From a virus: a DNA stretch of 31,554 bases. The stretch spans positions 1-31,554 of the IMG/VR virus record IMGVR_UViG_3300031977_000242; one strand, given 5' to 3'. Of the stretch, positions 24,342-30,468 are shown piece after piece. Made by a program: the position numbers and the translations under genes. The notes beneath the pieces were generated by a model that ran no database searches, was not told the DNA's origin, and saw only the letters and a list, made by a program, of their open reading frames with translations. Numbering within the stretch: position 1 is the stretch's first letter; each line of letters starts with the position of its first letter.

Positions 24342-24773
24342 TCACTCCTTTAGCCAGCCCAAAGGCAACTCACTGTTCGAGTATGGGAAGCCATTACGCT
24401 CTGCCCACATTCCGTAGGTGGTTTTGCTTTGCTTGGATATTTTTTGATTAGCGTTTGAAAAGATGAACCTGATGTCTAGATCAGGGTGCTGGTCTTTGAC
24501 TAACAGCATCTTTTGACGGTCAGCCGTTAAGAAACGGCCTTTGGTCTCAATGATGATGCCATTGGGTAAAACAAAGTCGGGGGTGTATCGAGACTTTTTG
24601 GCAGGACGTAAATAGTCAATACGCATCTGCTCATACTCGAACTCGATACCACGTTCAATCAGCTCTTGAGCTATACGTTCCTCAAGCCCTGACCGATATC
24701 CATTACCTGTTTTATTTGCCCATCCACCAGCATTAGAAGAAGTCAGACGCTTCTTCCTGCGTAGTGTCGGCAT
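24342..24773 (-). CDS. Endonuclease I / Holliday-junction resolvase (T7 gp3-like)
   Basis: A 143-residue nuclease, compared with 149 for T7 gp3. The catalytic set is in order: E31 in 'YRSGLEERIA', D66 in YTPDFVLPNG, and E76/K78 in IIIETKGRF. The 35-residue distance from E31 to D66 equals that between T7 E20 and D55. It resolves branched DNA and, in T7, starts host DNA breakdown. The first 41 bases overlap the SSB gene in another frame; no later start would keep the family's basic N-terminus. Confidence 0.92.
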   Translation of the reverse strand: MPTLRRKKRLTSSNAGGWANKTGNGYRSGLEERIAQELIERGIEFEYEQMRIDYLRPAKKSRYTPDFVLPNGIIIETKGRFLTADRQKMLLVKDQHPDLDIRFIFSNANQKISKQSKTTYGMWAERNGFPYSNSELPLGWLKE

Positions 24774-25341
24774 CGGTTTCCCCGTTTGTTTTTAGTGGTT
24801 CTGTATCAAATACAGCTTCTTCGCCTTCTCCGAATGGATTACCACCATCGGACTCGTATTCAACAACATCCTCGATCAATACGCTGAGAGGCTGGAGTGA
24901 CACGCCTTTTTTCTCCGACTGCCAGCAGTACACTTCAAATTGTACCTTCATAGAAGAACCGCCACCTATCTTATCGGTGCGGTCATCGGCATTACGGAAG
25001 AACACTTTTGGACGACGATCCCAGAGTTCGCCTTCTTTATTCATTTTGTTAGCGACACGCATTTTGACAATGACATCGCCTGTAGCGTTGCCTTCTTTGT
25101 CTTCGTCCATTTTCCACATAGTGTTGTCGTTTTTGCTTGGAGCTTTACCTGTCCACTCTTTGTAGACTTCAGCCAGCTCTTGCATTAACTCTTTCGCTTC
25201 CTCAATAGGAACACGGAGGTCAGCCTTGTATTGGCCTAGTTTGTTGTACTTTGTATCAGGACGTACAAGTCGAGGGTAAAAAGCTTTACCCGTCATTGTC
25301 ATGCCTGAATACTTTCCAGATTTTTCATTCAGATACTTCAT
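24733..25341 (-). CDS. Single-stranded DNA-binding protein (T7 gp2.5-like)
   Basis: A 202-residue protein, compared with 232 for T7 gp2.5. 'GKAFYPRLVRPDTKYNKLGQYKADLRVP' near the N-terminus and 'VFFRNADDRTDKIGGGSSMKVQFEVYCW' in the middle fit the gp2.5 OB fold. The C-terminus is a long acidic tail (from about residue 165) ending ...EEASDFF. In gp2.5 the acidic tail with a terminal Phe contacts the DNA polymerase and helicase. It overlaps the upstream gene by 17 bases and is followed by endonuclease I, the same order as T7 2.5-3-4-5. Confidence 0.92.
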   Translation of the reverse strand: MKYLNEKSGKYSGMTMTGKAFYPRLVRPDTKYNKLGQYKADLRVPIEEAKELMQELAEVYKEWTGKAPSKNDNTMWKMDEDKEGNATGDVIVKMRVANKMNKEGELWDRRPKVFFRNADDRTDKIGGGSSMKVQFEVYCWQSEKKGVSLQPLSVLIEDVVEYESDGGNPFGEGEEAVFDTEPLKTNGETDADTTQEEASDFF

Positions 25342-25654
25342 CTAAATCCTCGATTAGAAAGAAAGTTGTAGCGTAGCTTGAGATAAAATGTAGCTGACGC
25401 TGGGTTAGGACGACTGATTGGGCAAGGTATCCATCCTCATCTGGGACTTCACCAGCCTCTATATCCTCTTCTGTTGCTTTGCGGATTTGCATGACCATGA
25501 ACTTATCGTCCTCAATCATGTAACCCAACATCGCTGGGATGCAGTCGTCGTAAGTGTCATCGTGAACTTCATACAGATTTGCTATCGTGATATCTGCTTC
25601 GTCTACTTGCTTTTTGCAGTAGTCCTTCAGGTTGATTACATTAGATGTCATCAT
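25325..25654 (-). CDS. Hypothetical acidic phage protein (109 aa)
   Basis: I choose the ATG ending at 25654 (MMTSNVINLKDYCKKQVDEA), which overlaps the end of the upstream 59-residue gene by 14 bases. A frame extension upstream to 25744 would run through that gene and lacks a ribosome binding site. The protein is acidic ('YEVHDDTYDDCIPAMLGYMIEDDKF', 'ATEEDIEAGEVPDEDG'), with a hydrophobic strand near the end. I do not recognise a family. Its place between RNA polymerase and SSB corresponds to the T7 gene 1.x-2 region, where small host-takeover proteins are encoded. Confidence 0.6.
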   Translation of the reverse strand: MMTSNVINLKDYCKKQVDEADITIANLYEVHDDTYDDCIPAMLGYMIEDDKFMVMQIRKATEEDIEAGEVPDEDGYLAQSVVLTQRQLHFISSYATTFFLIEDLDEVSE

Positions 25655-25820
25655 ACAATCTCTGTAGAAAGTGTTCACAAGTGTAAGCGTCCTGAGCAGC
25701 CAAGGCTGGATAAAGACGCTCGAAGGTTTCCTGATTGACACCATTGAGTGTCTCTCGGGAGTTGTACGCAGTTCGAATAATTTCGACTACGGGGTGTAAT
25801 TGGTCGAACATTTGAGTCAT
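25641..25820 (-). CDS. Hypothetical small phage protein (59 aa)
   Basis: Starts at the ATG ending at 25820 (MTQMFDQLHPVVEIIRTAYN) with AGAAGGA upstream. A TTG two codons earlier is possible but less likely. The protein is short and helical ('ETFERLYPALAAQDAYTCEHFLQRLYDDI'). I do not recognise a family. It is the first gene after RNA polymerase, directly downstream of the repeated non-coding module at 25833-25883, so it probably opens the phage-polymerase-driven middle operon. Confidence 0.6.
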   Translation of the reverse strand: MTQMFDQLHPVVEIIRTAYNSRETLNGVNQETFERLYPALAAQDAYTCEHFLQRLYDDI

Positions 25821-25832
25821 TTCCAAAGGTTT

Positions 25833-25854
25833 CCTTCTAATGGTGGCGGTAAGT
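25833..25854 (-). promoter_or_regulatory. Candidate phage RNA polymerase promoter, copy 2 of the TTACCGCCAC element
   Basis: The minus strand reads ACTTACCGCCACC, then ATTAGAAGG. The 10-mer TTACCGCCAC occurs in the same orientation at 28389-28398 and 30480-30489, each time in non-coding or leader DNA ahead of genes. After the 10-mer comes a TA-rich tetramer (TAGA) and then GG, like the specificity, melting and GG-start layout of T7-type promoters. It lies 13 bases before the first middle gene. Confidence 0.5.
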
Positions 25855-25860
25855 TGTAAG

Positions 25861-25883
25861 AGTCTCGTATATGTAAGTATTAA
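25861..25883 (-). repeat. Upstream half of the repeated module, copy 2
   Basis: The minus strand reads TTAATACTTACATATAC followed by GAGACT, beginning at the RNA polymerase stop codon. A near copy, TTATTACTTACACATAC then ACAGGAGACT, lies at 28427-28453 on the other side of the polymerase gene. Both copies stand a short distance upstream of a TTACCGCCAC element (6 and 26 bases). It also recalls T7-type promoters (TAATAC, TATA, GAGA), so this half rather than the other could be the promoter. Confidence 0.5.
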
Positions 25884-28360
25884 GAAAAGAAAAACTCACT
25901 GTCAGAGACCCCCTGAATATCCAAGTTACCTTTAGATGGTGGTAAGTTATGCTCGAAAGGCAGAGCTTCATGCAGTTCAGCCAGAGGGTCTGAATGCACA
26001 TACATAGAAATGAAGCTCGGCTTCACACAGCTATCGATGAAGGTTGGCATATGTGCAGCATGAACACCGAAGCTGTCATGGATCATAGCGTAACTAGTAA
26101 TCCCAACTCTAAGCCCATCGAGTACAGCCATACGCAGATGAGTAGCATCGAGAGAGTGAACAAAATTAGGCGCAACAGATAATGCCATGTCTTTTGCATC
26201 AAGGCCTGTAGTTTCTTCATAATATGTAAGCCTTACCCTTCCGTTCATGTAAGTATTTTGATGCATCTTTTTTTGTGATGCTCTGTACTGTACTACTTGG
26301 AAACCATCGGGTGTCGTCCATGTCATACGTTTGTCGTATCCAGAACATTCCAGCTTGTTATGGTATTTAGTCCACTCACGGGCAACAGAAGACAGCCAGT
26401 CCATAGCCACTTTACCCTTAACAACCACCTCATCGATGGCTGCCCAGATGTATCTGGCAAGTAGTACGACCATCGCTTGATCCTGCTTGTCATCCCACAT
26501 ACGCTGATGACCAGCCTTCAGCTTATCGACGTAAGCCTCTCGGGTGTATTCCATACAGCTCGAGAACTTACCAGCGTAAGGTATCACCATTGTCTGACGC
26601 TTGGTCATCTTACGGTCTATACCGAAGTTGACCCACAGCATGGCCTCTGGTGAACCCTCAGCAATGAGCATACGCTTGGCAACATCAGCCACATCAGCAT
26701 AGATATCCTGACGCTCTAAGCCTGGTATTAGGTTCACAGACTTACCCCCGACCTCATCTCTAAGCATCGCTGAGTAGTGCTGTAAGCCTGAACAGGTGGC
26801 ATCTACATGGCACGGGAAGTGCGAATAGAATACCTCACCACGCTTGTCTGTCTCCAACAGGTCTGCCCATTCCATACAGAATGACAAGAACATGAAGGGT
26901 TCATCAGCGTCCAACCACTGCTGGTTGTTTCGCCAGTCCCTACCACACTCGACAATCCAGTCTTCATTAGCAATCACCCAGTCAGCTCTGTCTTGTAGGG
27001 ATACCTTATCGTTACCCCAAGCATTAGCCCCAGCTACCGCAAGCCATGCAGCTTGTTCCATGTTCTGGATAGGTTGACCCTCAGCAAACTCCAGCATTGA
27101 TTTACCAAAGTCGGCTGCCTGTGGGTTTAGGAAGGCTGGTAATGGGTATGCCCTACCCCGTACATCCAGATTGTGCGGAAAGAATATCTGGTGAAACTGT
27201 TGGAACTTACGAGCGATAGACAGCGTAAAGACAACTGACAGTCTCTTTGAGATATCCTGACGGTTCTGGTCACGGATTAAAAAGACTTCTCTGTTGTGTG
27301 CTTTGCGTACCTGTTCGTCTGTATCGTAGGCTGGTGGCTTTGGTGGTAGCTCACGGGCATCCACTGTAGGTAGACCCCCACGGTCACCGCCTAGCTCATT
27401 AAAGACATAGTCCAGAGCATCCACCATGCGTCGCTTCACTCGCCACGGTGTCTCCTGTATGGCATTGATGGGTGGCAGGATACGCTCCCAGTCCATCCGT
27501 AGCATACGTTCAACATCACGTTTACCAGCACCCTTGATGATGCTGTATTTTTTCACACGGCCTTTGTTCAAGTACCCACCCTTGAATAGGTTGTACTCAG
27601 CAGACCACGGGCGAGGCTTGACGACCATCGGTAGGTACAGCGTGAAGTCCAGCACAGACCGCTTACAGGTCTGCTCAACGTGATCCACCAGCTCTTGGGT
27701 AGGTAAGACATAAGTTTTGGTGTGGTCTGCCTCTATGAGCTTTGTAGCCTCCATAAACAGCGTCATAAGTGCATACCCAATGAGTAGACACTCTCGCTGA
27801 GACCAACCACGCCATTCGACTTGTTCAGCATCGAAATACATCCGATAGGTACGCATACGCCAAGACGTTGGGTATGTACGCTTGTCCATGTCCTTAGTTA
27901 TCTTGTCGAGTAGGTTCTTGCGTTCCTTGACAGACCCAAAGAAAGCTAGACGCCACTCTGTATGGATAGCATCAACAGATTTAATGCAGAAGCTTGTGCG
28001 CTTGATTGGTTTAGACGAAAACAAGGGTATAAGGTTATATACCTGTTTGACATAGAGGTATGAGATAACCTCTGGATTAAGACCAGTCTGCCTTAGATAC
28101 TCAGCAGCTCTAGCACCCCTACCACCACTCTTCCTAGACAGGAACGAGATTAAAGCTTCAGTGAACTTACGCTGGGCTGAAGAGACATACCTATTACCAA
28201 TCTTACTTTCAGACCATGCACTCCTAGAGTTAGACTCTAAGTTATCTTTAGTCATTCTAGTCTTAGCACTAGTATAGATATCTTCTTCTAATTTATCCTG
28301 TAAGACGCTATTACTAAAGTCATCACTACAGTTTAACTTATAGTTATACTCTTGGTTCAT
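25880..28360 (-). CDS. Single-subunit phage RNA polymerase (T7 gp1-like)
   Basis: An 826-residue polymerase, compared with 883 for T7. I prefer the ATG ending at 28360 (MNQEYNYKLNCSDDFS), with GAGGAG 9 bases upstream. An in-frame ATG ending at 28423 (MTRHTVSEL) also has a strong AGGAGA site and would add 21 residues. Motifs by the short numbering: 'NLDVRGRAY' near 398-406; catalytic Asp520 in 'HVDATCSGLQHY' (T7 D537); K587 and Y595 in 'MTKRQTMVIPYAGK' (T7 K631/Y639); and Asp762 in MIHDSFGVH (T7 D812). It transcribes middle and late phage genes. 'VAPNFVHSLDATHLR' follows the specificity-loop region. Confidence 0.96.
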   Translation of the reverse strand: MNQEYNYKLNCSDDFSNSVLQDKLEEDIYTSAKTRMTKDNLESNSRSAWSESKIGNRYVSSAQRKFTEALISFLSRKSGGRGARAAEYLRQTGLNPEVISYLYVKQVYNLIPLFSSKPIKRTSFCIKSVDAIHTEWRLAFFGSVKERKNLLDKITKDMDKRTYPTSWRMRTYRMYFDAEQVEWRGWSQRECLLIGYALMTLFMEATKLIEADHTKTYVLPTQELVDHVEQTCKRSVLDFTLYLPMVVKPRPWSAEYNLFKGGYLNKGRVKKYSIIKGAGKRDVERMLRMDWERILPPINAIQETPWRVKRRMVDALDYVFNELGGDRGGLPTVDARELPPKPPAYDTDEQVRKAHNREVFLIRDQNRQDISKRLSVVFTLSIARKFQQFHQIFFPHNLDVRGRAYPLPAFLNPQAADFGKSMLEFAEGQPIQNMEQAAWLAVAGANAWGNDKVSLQDRADWVIANEDWIVECGRDWRNNQQWLDADEPFMFLSFCMEWADLLETDKRGEVFYSHFPCHVDATCSGLQHYSAMLRDEVGGKSVNLIPGLERQDIYADVADVAKRMLIAEGSPEAMLWVNFGIDRKMTKRQTMVIPYAGKFSSCMEYTREAYVDKLKAGHQRMWDDKQDQAMVVLLARYIWAAIDEVVVKGKVAMDWLSSVAREWTKYHNKLECSGYDKRMTWTTPDGFQVVQYRASQKKMHQNTYMNGRVRLTYYEETTGLDAKDMALSVAPNFVHSLDATHLRMAVLDGLRVGITSYAMIHDSFGVHAAHMPTFIDSCVKPSFISMYVHSDPLAELHEALPFEHNLPPSKGNLDIQGVSDSEFFFS

Positions 28361-28377
28361 CTTTAGATTCTCCTCTT

Positions 28378-28400
28378 CCTTTCTAGTGGTGGCGGTAAGT
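28378..28400 (-). promoter_or_regulatory. Candidate phage RNA polymerase promoter, copy 1 of the TTACCGCCAC element
   Basis: The minus strand reads ACTTACCGCCACC, then ACTAGAAAGG, directly upstream of the preferred RNA polymerase start, whose ribosome binding site GAGGAG follows within a few bases. The piece CCACTAGAAAGGAAGA resembles the end of T7 promoters (CACTATAGGGAGA). If it is a promoter, the polymerase gene would be autoregulated. If the 28423 start is used, the element lies inside the coding sequence. Confidence 0.5.
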
Positions 28401-28426
28401 TCAGATACAGTGTGCCTCGTCATACA

Positions 28427-28453
28427 AGTCTCCTGTGTATGTGTAAGTAATAA
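28427..28453 (-). repeat. Upstream half of the repeated module, copy 1
   Basis: The minus strand reads TTATTACTTACACATAC followed by ACAGGAGACT; the copy after the polymerase gene (25861-25883) differs at a few bases and lacks four. The AGGAGA part also serves as a good ribosome binding site for the ATG ending at 28423. The shared core is TTAwTACTTACAyATAC. Confidence 0.5.
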
Positions 28454-28461
28454 GGTATCGT

Positions 28462-28490
28462 CTAGCCCCTGTAGGATATACAAGGGCTAG
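28462..28490 (-). other. 11-bp stem hairpin between tRNA and RNA polymerase gene
   Basis: The minus strand reads CTAGCCCTTGT, loop ATATCCT, ACAGGGGCTAG: 11 pairs with one G-T. No run of T follows on either strand, so it does not look like a terminator. The 186-base stretch 28361-28546 holds no independent gene. This hairpin could be an RNase III-type processing site, as found between T7 early genes, a tRNA-release structure, or a recombination dyad. Confidence 0.6.
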
Positions 28491-28524
28491 AGCTTATTTA
28501 TGGATGTGTAAGAGAGTCTAAAGG

Positions 28525-28543
28525 GATTTTAAGACTCTTGTGT
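28525..28543 (-). repeat. Imperfect copy of the tRNA anticodon arm
   Basis: Just 3' of the tRNA, the minus strand reads ACACAAGAGTCTTAAAATC. The tRNA anticodon arm (28594-28610) reads ACACAAGACTTAAAATC. They are identical apart from a two-base insertion (GT). The copy lies 3 bases after the encoded CCA. It may be a trace of an old integration or duplication at the tRNA. It also forms a hairpin of its own with AGACTC further downstream. Confidence 0.5.
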
Positions 28544-28546
28544 AAA

Positions 28547-28634
28547 TGGTGGGGACACCCAGACTTGAACTGGGAAGGCTTGTTCAGCCGCAAGATTTTA
28601 AGTCTTGTGTGTTTACCAATTTCACCATGCCCCC
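28547..28634 (-). tRNA. tRNA-Leu(UAA), complete, CCA encoded
   Basis: An 88-base class II tRNA folds fully: acceptor GGGGGCA with TGTCCCC (one G-T), D stem GTG/CAC, anticodon stem CAAGA/TCTTG with loop CTTAAAA (anticodon TAA), variable arm GGCT/AGCC, T stem CCCAG/CTGGG with loop TTCAAGT, discriminator A and CCA. No mismatch breaks a stem, so it looks functional and reads UUA/UUG. It lies 53 bases downstream of the integrase gene, on the same strand and with phage genes on both sides. It is therefore a phage gene that probably contains the attP core, since T7-like temperate marine phages commonly integrate in tRNA genes. Confidence 0.95.
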
Positions 28635-28652
28635 ACTGAGCTGTGCCAAATA

Positions 28653-28682
28653 TGGCACAAGGTGTCACAAGTTGTGTCACAA
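28653..28682 (-). repeat. Direct repeats next to the integrase, likely arm-type sites
   Basis: In the 53 bases between integrase and tRNA, the minus strand carries TTGTGACAC twice with 12-base spacing (28674-28682 and 28662-28670), then a degenerate third, TTGTGCCA. The last overlaps a small palindrome, GTGCCA-TATT-TGGCAC (28643-28658). Short direct repeats beside attP are typical binding sites for the N-terminal domain of tyrosine integrases. The gap holds no gene. Confidence 0.6.
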
Positions 28683-28687
28683 TATCA

Positions 28688-29659
28688 TTAACCTTCCAAA
28701 GCTTCAAGACAAACATCCAGATCATCTGGTGCTAAGTGGCTGTATCTCATGGTCATTGCGATAGTACTGTGACCCAGCCAGACCTGGACTCTACGGATAT
28801 CCACCCCAGACTGAACCAGCCGTGATGCACAAGTATGACGCATCACATGGGGTATCACATCCTCACCCAGCCCAGCCATTGCTCTAGCCTTCTCAAAGAC
28901 TGTACGGTAGGTGTTACGGTTGATATGACTGAAGGGCTGCTGGGTATCCCGAGGGCAACGCTCAAGTATCTCACGGCAACGCTTGGTAAGCGGTACGGTG
29001 CGAGGTGTGTTGCTCTTGGTATGCCAGAGGGTCACCTTGCCATCATTGTAGTCATTCCATGTGAACTTTAGTGCCTCACCAAAACGAAAGCCTGTATCAA
29101 TCAGGAATGCAGTGAAGTCTGCAAACTCTGGTCTCAGGTATCCAAGTCTGTCCAGCAGTCGGGTCTCTTCCTCTTTTGATAAGAAGCGAAGTCGTCCCCG
29201 ACCTTCCTTCAGACGAGGGATGTCAGGCTTATCTGCCAGCACCTTGGTCTTCTTGGCCTGTGTAAGTATCTTGGACAGTGATGCCATCTTACGATTGATT
29301 GTAGCATCAGCATTGCGACGCTGTTTCAGGGCGGTAACAATGTTCTCTATGTGCTGGTCTGTAATCTGAGACACAGGACAGTCGGCGATGATAGAGGCAA
29401 TCTCGTTAAGTTGACTGATGACCTTCATACCATGCTGGGTATCACCCCATAGAACGCTGTGTACTCGCCTGTAGTACTGTGTGAAGCTCTCAGCACTAGG
29501 TGCTATACCCTCAGAGCTAATAGGCTCACCACGAGCGATTGCAAGCTTGACTGAAGCTTCCCAGAGTTCAGCATCTTTCTTATTGCTGAAGCTCTTTCTT
29601 ATGCGCTTCGTTGATGTCTTTACGTCGCCTTGCCATTGATTCCCACGCTGTCTCGCCAT
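28688..29659 (-). CDS. int: Tyrosine-type integrase
   Basis: A 323-residue site-specific recombinase. I choose the ATG ending at 29659 (MARQRGNQWQGDVKTSTKRI): it has GGAG 8 bases upstream and is the usual integrase N-terminus. The frame stays open upstream through the 104-residue gene, but that extension is unlike the family. The full catalytic set is visible: R192 (TGFRFGEAL), K215 (WHTKSNTPR), H271 and R274 (HVMRHTCASR), H297 (WLGHST) and nucleophile Y306 (MRYSHL). The N-terminal part (about 1-50) fits an arm-binding domain and residues 60-150 a core-binding SAM-like domain. It should catalyse integration at the adjacent tRNA-Leu. No excisionase is recognised. Confidence 0.95.
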   Translation of the reverse strand: MARQRGNQWQGDVKTSTKRIRKSFSNKKDAELWEASVKLAIARGEPISSEGIAPSAESFTQYYRRVHSVLWGDTQHGMKVISQLNEIASIIADCPVSQITDQHIENIVTALKQRRNADATINRKMASLSKILTQAKKTKVLADKPDIPRLKEGRGRLRFLSKEEETRLLDRLGYLRPEFADFTAFLIDTGFRFGEALKFTWNDYNDGKVTLWHTKSNTPRTVPLTKRCREILERCPRDTQQPFSHINRNTYRTVFEKARAMAGLGEDVIPHVMRHTCASRLVQSGVDIRRVQVWLGHSTIAMTMRYSHLAPDDLDVCLEALEG

Positions 29660-29894
29660 TCTTATGTCTCCATGCATTCCAGTACTTGTTATCAAAATGA
29701 GGTGATGTGCATTGAACTGCATATTCACGGTCTGCTTCTGGATACCTTGCAGTATAGTAAGCCGCTTGTATCCGTAAGTTTTCAGCCAGCTTATCATTAC
29801 CTTCCCACTCAGCTTCCCCAGCCGCATAGCTGAGGAACTTTCGAGCCTCTGGGTAATTCAGGCCATGTTCATTCGCTTTTGAATACTCTCTCAT
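29580..29894 (-). CDS. Hypothetical early protein overlapping the integrase start (104 aa)
   Basis: A 104-residue, charged, helical protein: MREYSKANEHGLNYPEARKF ... ending HKKELQQ. Its ATG lies within the last 26 bases of the MarR-like gene, with AGGAAAGG upstream. Its last 80 bases overlap the integrase start in another frame. No family is recognised. The small size, charge and position beside int would suit an excisionase or recombination-directionality factor, but no such motif is seen and this is only positional. It could equally be a host-takeover protein. Confidence 0.65.
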   Translation of the reverse strand: MREYSKANEHGLNYPEARKFLSYAAGEAEWEGNDKLAENLRIQAAYYTARYPEADREYAVQCTSPHFDNKYWNAWRHKNGETAWESMARRRKDINEAHKKELQQ

Positions 29895-30195
29895 AGAAAG
29901 CCTTTCCTGATTTGGTTAATTTGACAACCCTGTAACGCTCATCCACTGGGTCTGGGTAGGACTCGATGTACTCTAAGCCAGCAGTCTGCTTGGCCTTATC
30001 TTTCCATCTTCCCCACCATTTAATACATCTTGAAGCTGTAGCGTTGGATAGTCCTAAGTATTGTTCGAGGTCGTATTGGTGTCGTCCCTCGTTTTCTGCT
30101 ACCCAGATGAAACTTAAAATGTATGTTAGTGGCATCGCAGGATATAAAGTGTAAAACTGCTCTAGCACCCCCTTAATGTTTACTGTTTTTGTCAT
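29869..30195 (-). CDS. MarR-like winged-helix DNA-binding protein
   Basis: I use the ATG ending at 30195 (MTKTVNIKGVLEQFYTLYPA, 108 residues), with GAGG about 10 bases upstream. A TTG three codons earlier is less likely. The middle and end follow the MarR plan: 'HQYDLEQYLGLSNATASRCIKWW' as helix-turn-helix and 'DPVDERYRVVKLTKSGKAFYERVF' as beta wing plus last helix. It is the only clear regulator next to the integrase, so it may control the lysogeny decision or its own promoter at 30415-30443. That role is inferred. MarR proteins usually bind as dimers to 15-20-bp palindromes, and one lies at 30387-30401. Confidence 0.82.
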   Translation of the reverse strand: MTKTVNIKGVLEQFYTLYPAMPLTYILSFIWVAENEGRHQYDLEQYLGLSNATASRCIKWWGRWKDKAKQTAGLEYIESYPDPVDERYRVVKLTKSGKAFYERVFKSE

Positions 30196-30234
30196 AGCTT
30201 CCAATCCTCATTTATAGTCGGTAGGCGACTAGGG

Positions 30235-30354
30235 TTAGTCTTTACTGTATGGAATGAATTTCTCGTATCTTCTAATACGGATATACACCCCATATGTAAG
30301 GACTTCAAGGCAGATTGAGCTGCCCACTCTTAGTATAAAGACTTCTTCGTTCAT
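30235..30354 (-). CDS. Leader small protein (39 aa)
   Basis: MNEEVFILRVGSSICLEVLT continues to ...EKFIPYSKD, 39 residues. A strong site, AGGAG, lies 7 bases before the ATG. It is the first gene after the sigma70-type promoter and lies 39 bases before the MarR-like gene. The sequence alternates hydrophobic and basic residues (IRIRRYEKF) like a small beta-strand protein. No family is recognised. Support comes from the ribosome binding site, the position and the clean frame. Confidence 0.6.
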   Translation of the reverse strand: MNEEVFILRVGSSICLEVLTYGVYIRIRRYEKFIPYSKD

Positions 30355-30386
30355 AAATGTACTCCTATCTTCATAGAACAAAGCAA

Positions 30387-30401
30387 GAACGTAGTGCGTT
30401 C
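30387..30401. promoter_or_regulatory. Candidate operator palindrome at the early promoter
   Basis: GAACG-TAGTG-CGTTC is an inverted repeat with perfect 5-base arms. It sits just past the expected start site of the promoter at 30415-30443 and ahead of the MarR-like gene. A repressor bound here would block the transcript encoding the MarR-like protein and the integrase. The arms are short, so chance is possible. Confidence 0.4.
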
Positions 30402-30414
30402 ATCCTACTTAGTC

Positions 30415-30443
30415 AATATGGGGACGGAGTGTGCAAATGTCAA
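30415..30443 (-). promoter_or_regulatory. Sigma70-type early promoter
   Basis: The minus strand reads TTGACA, 17 bases, CATATT: a perfect -35 and a 4/6 -10 at ideal spacing. The transcript would start about 60 bases before the 39-residue gene and continue into the MarR-like, 104-residue and integrase genes, and possibly the tRNA and RNA polymerase. This fits T7-type logic, in which host RNA polymerase reads the early region. Confidence 0.65.
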
Positions 30444-30468
30444 GGGCTTACGGAAGAGAAAGTAAAAA

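Noticed and set aside
25833-28453. The repeated modules as a CRISPR array or insertion-sequence ends
   Set aside because: There are only two or three imperfect copies 2.5 kb apart in direct orientation, with no transposase and no regular spacers.
28424-28483. RNA polymerase start further upstream (867 residues)
   Set aside because: No ribosome binding site fits that start, and two better in-frame ATGs with strong sites follow at 28423 and 28360.
28547-28634. Prophage-chromosome junction at the tRNA
   Set aside because: Phage genes lie on both sides of the tRNA on the same strand, so this is an internal phage locus, not an attL or attR border.
29660-29827. Longer integrase of 379 residues starting upstream
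   Set aside because: The extension overlaps the 104-residue gene, is unlike integrase N-termini, and the ATG ending at 29659 has a good GGAG site.
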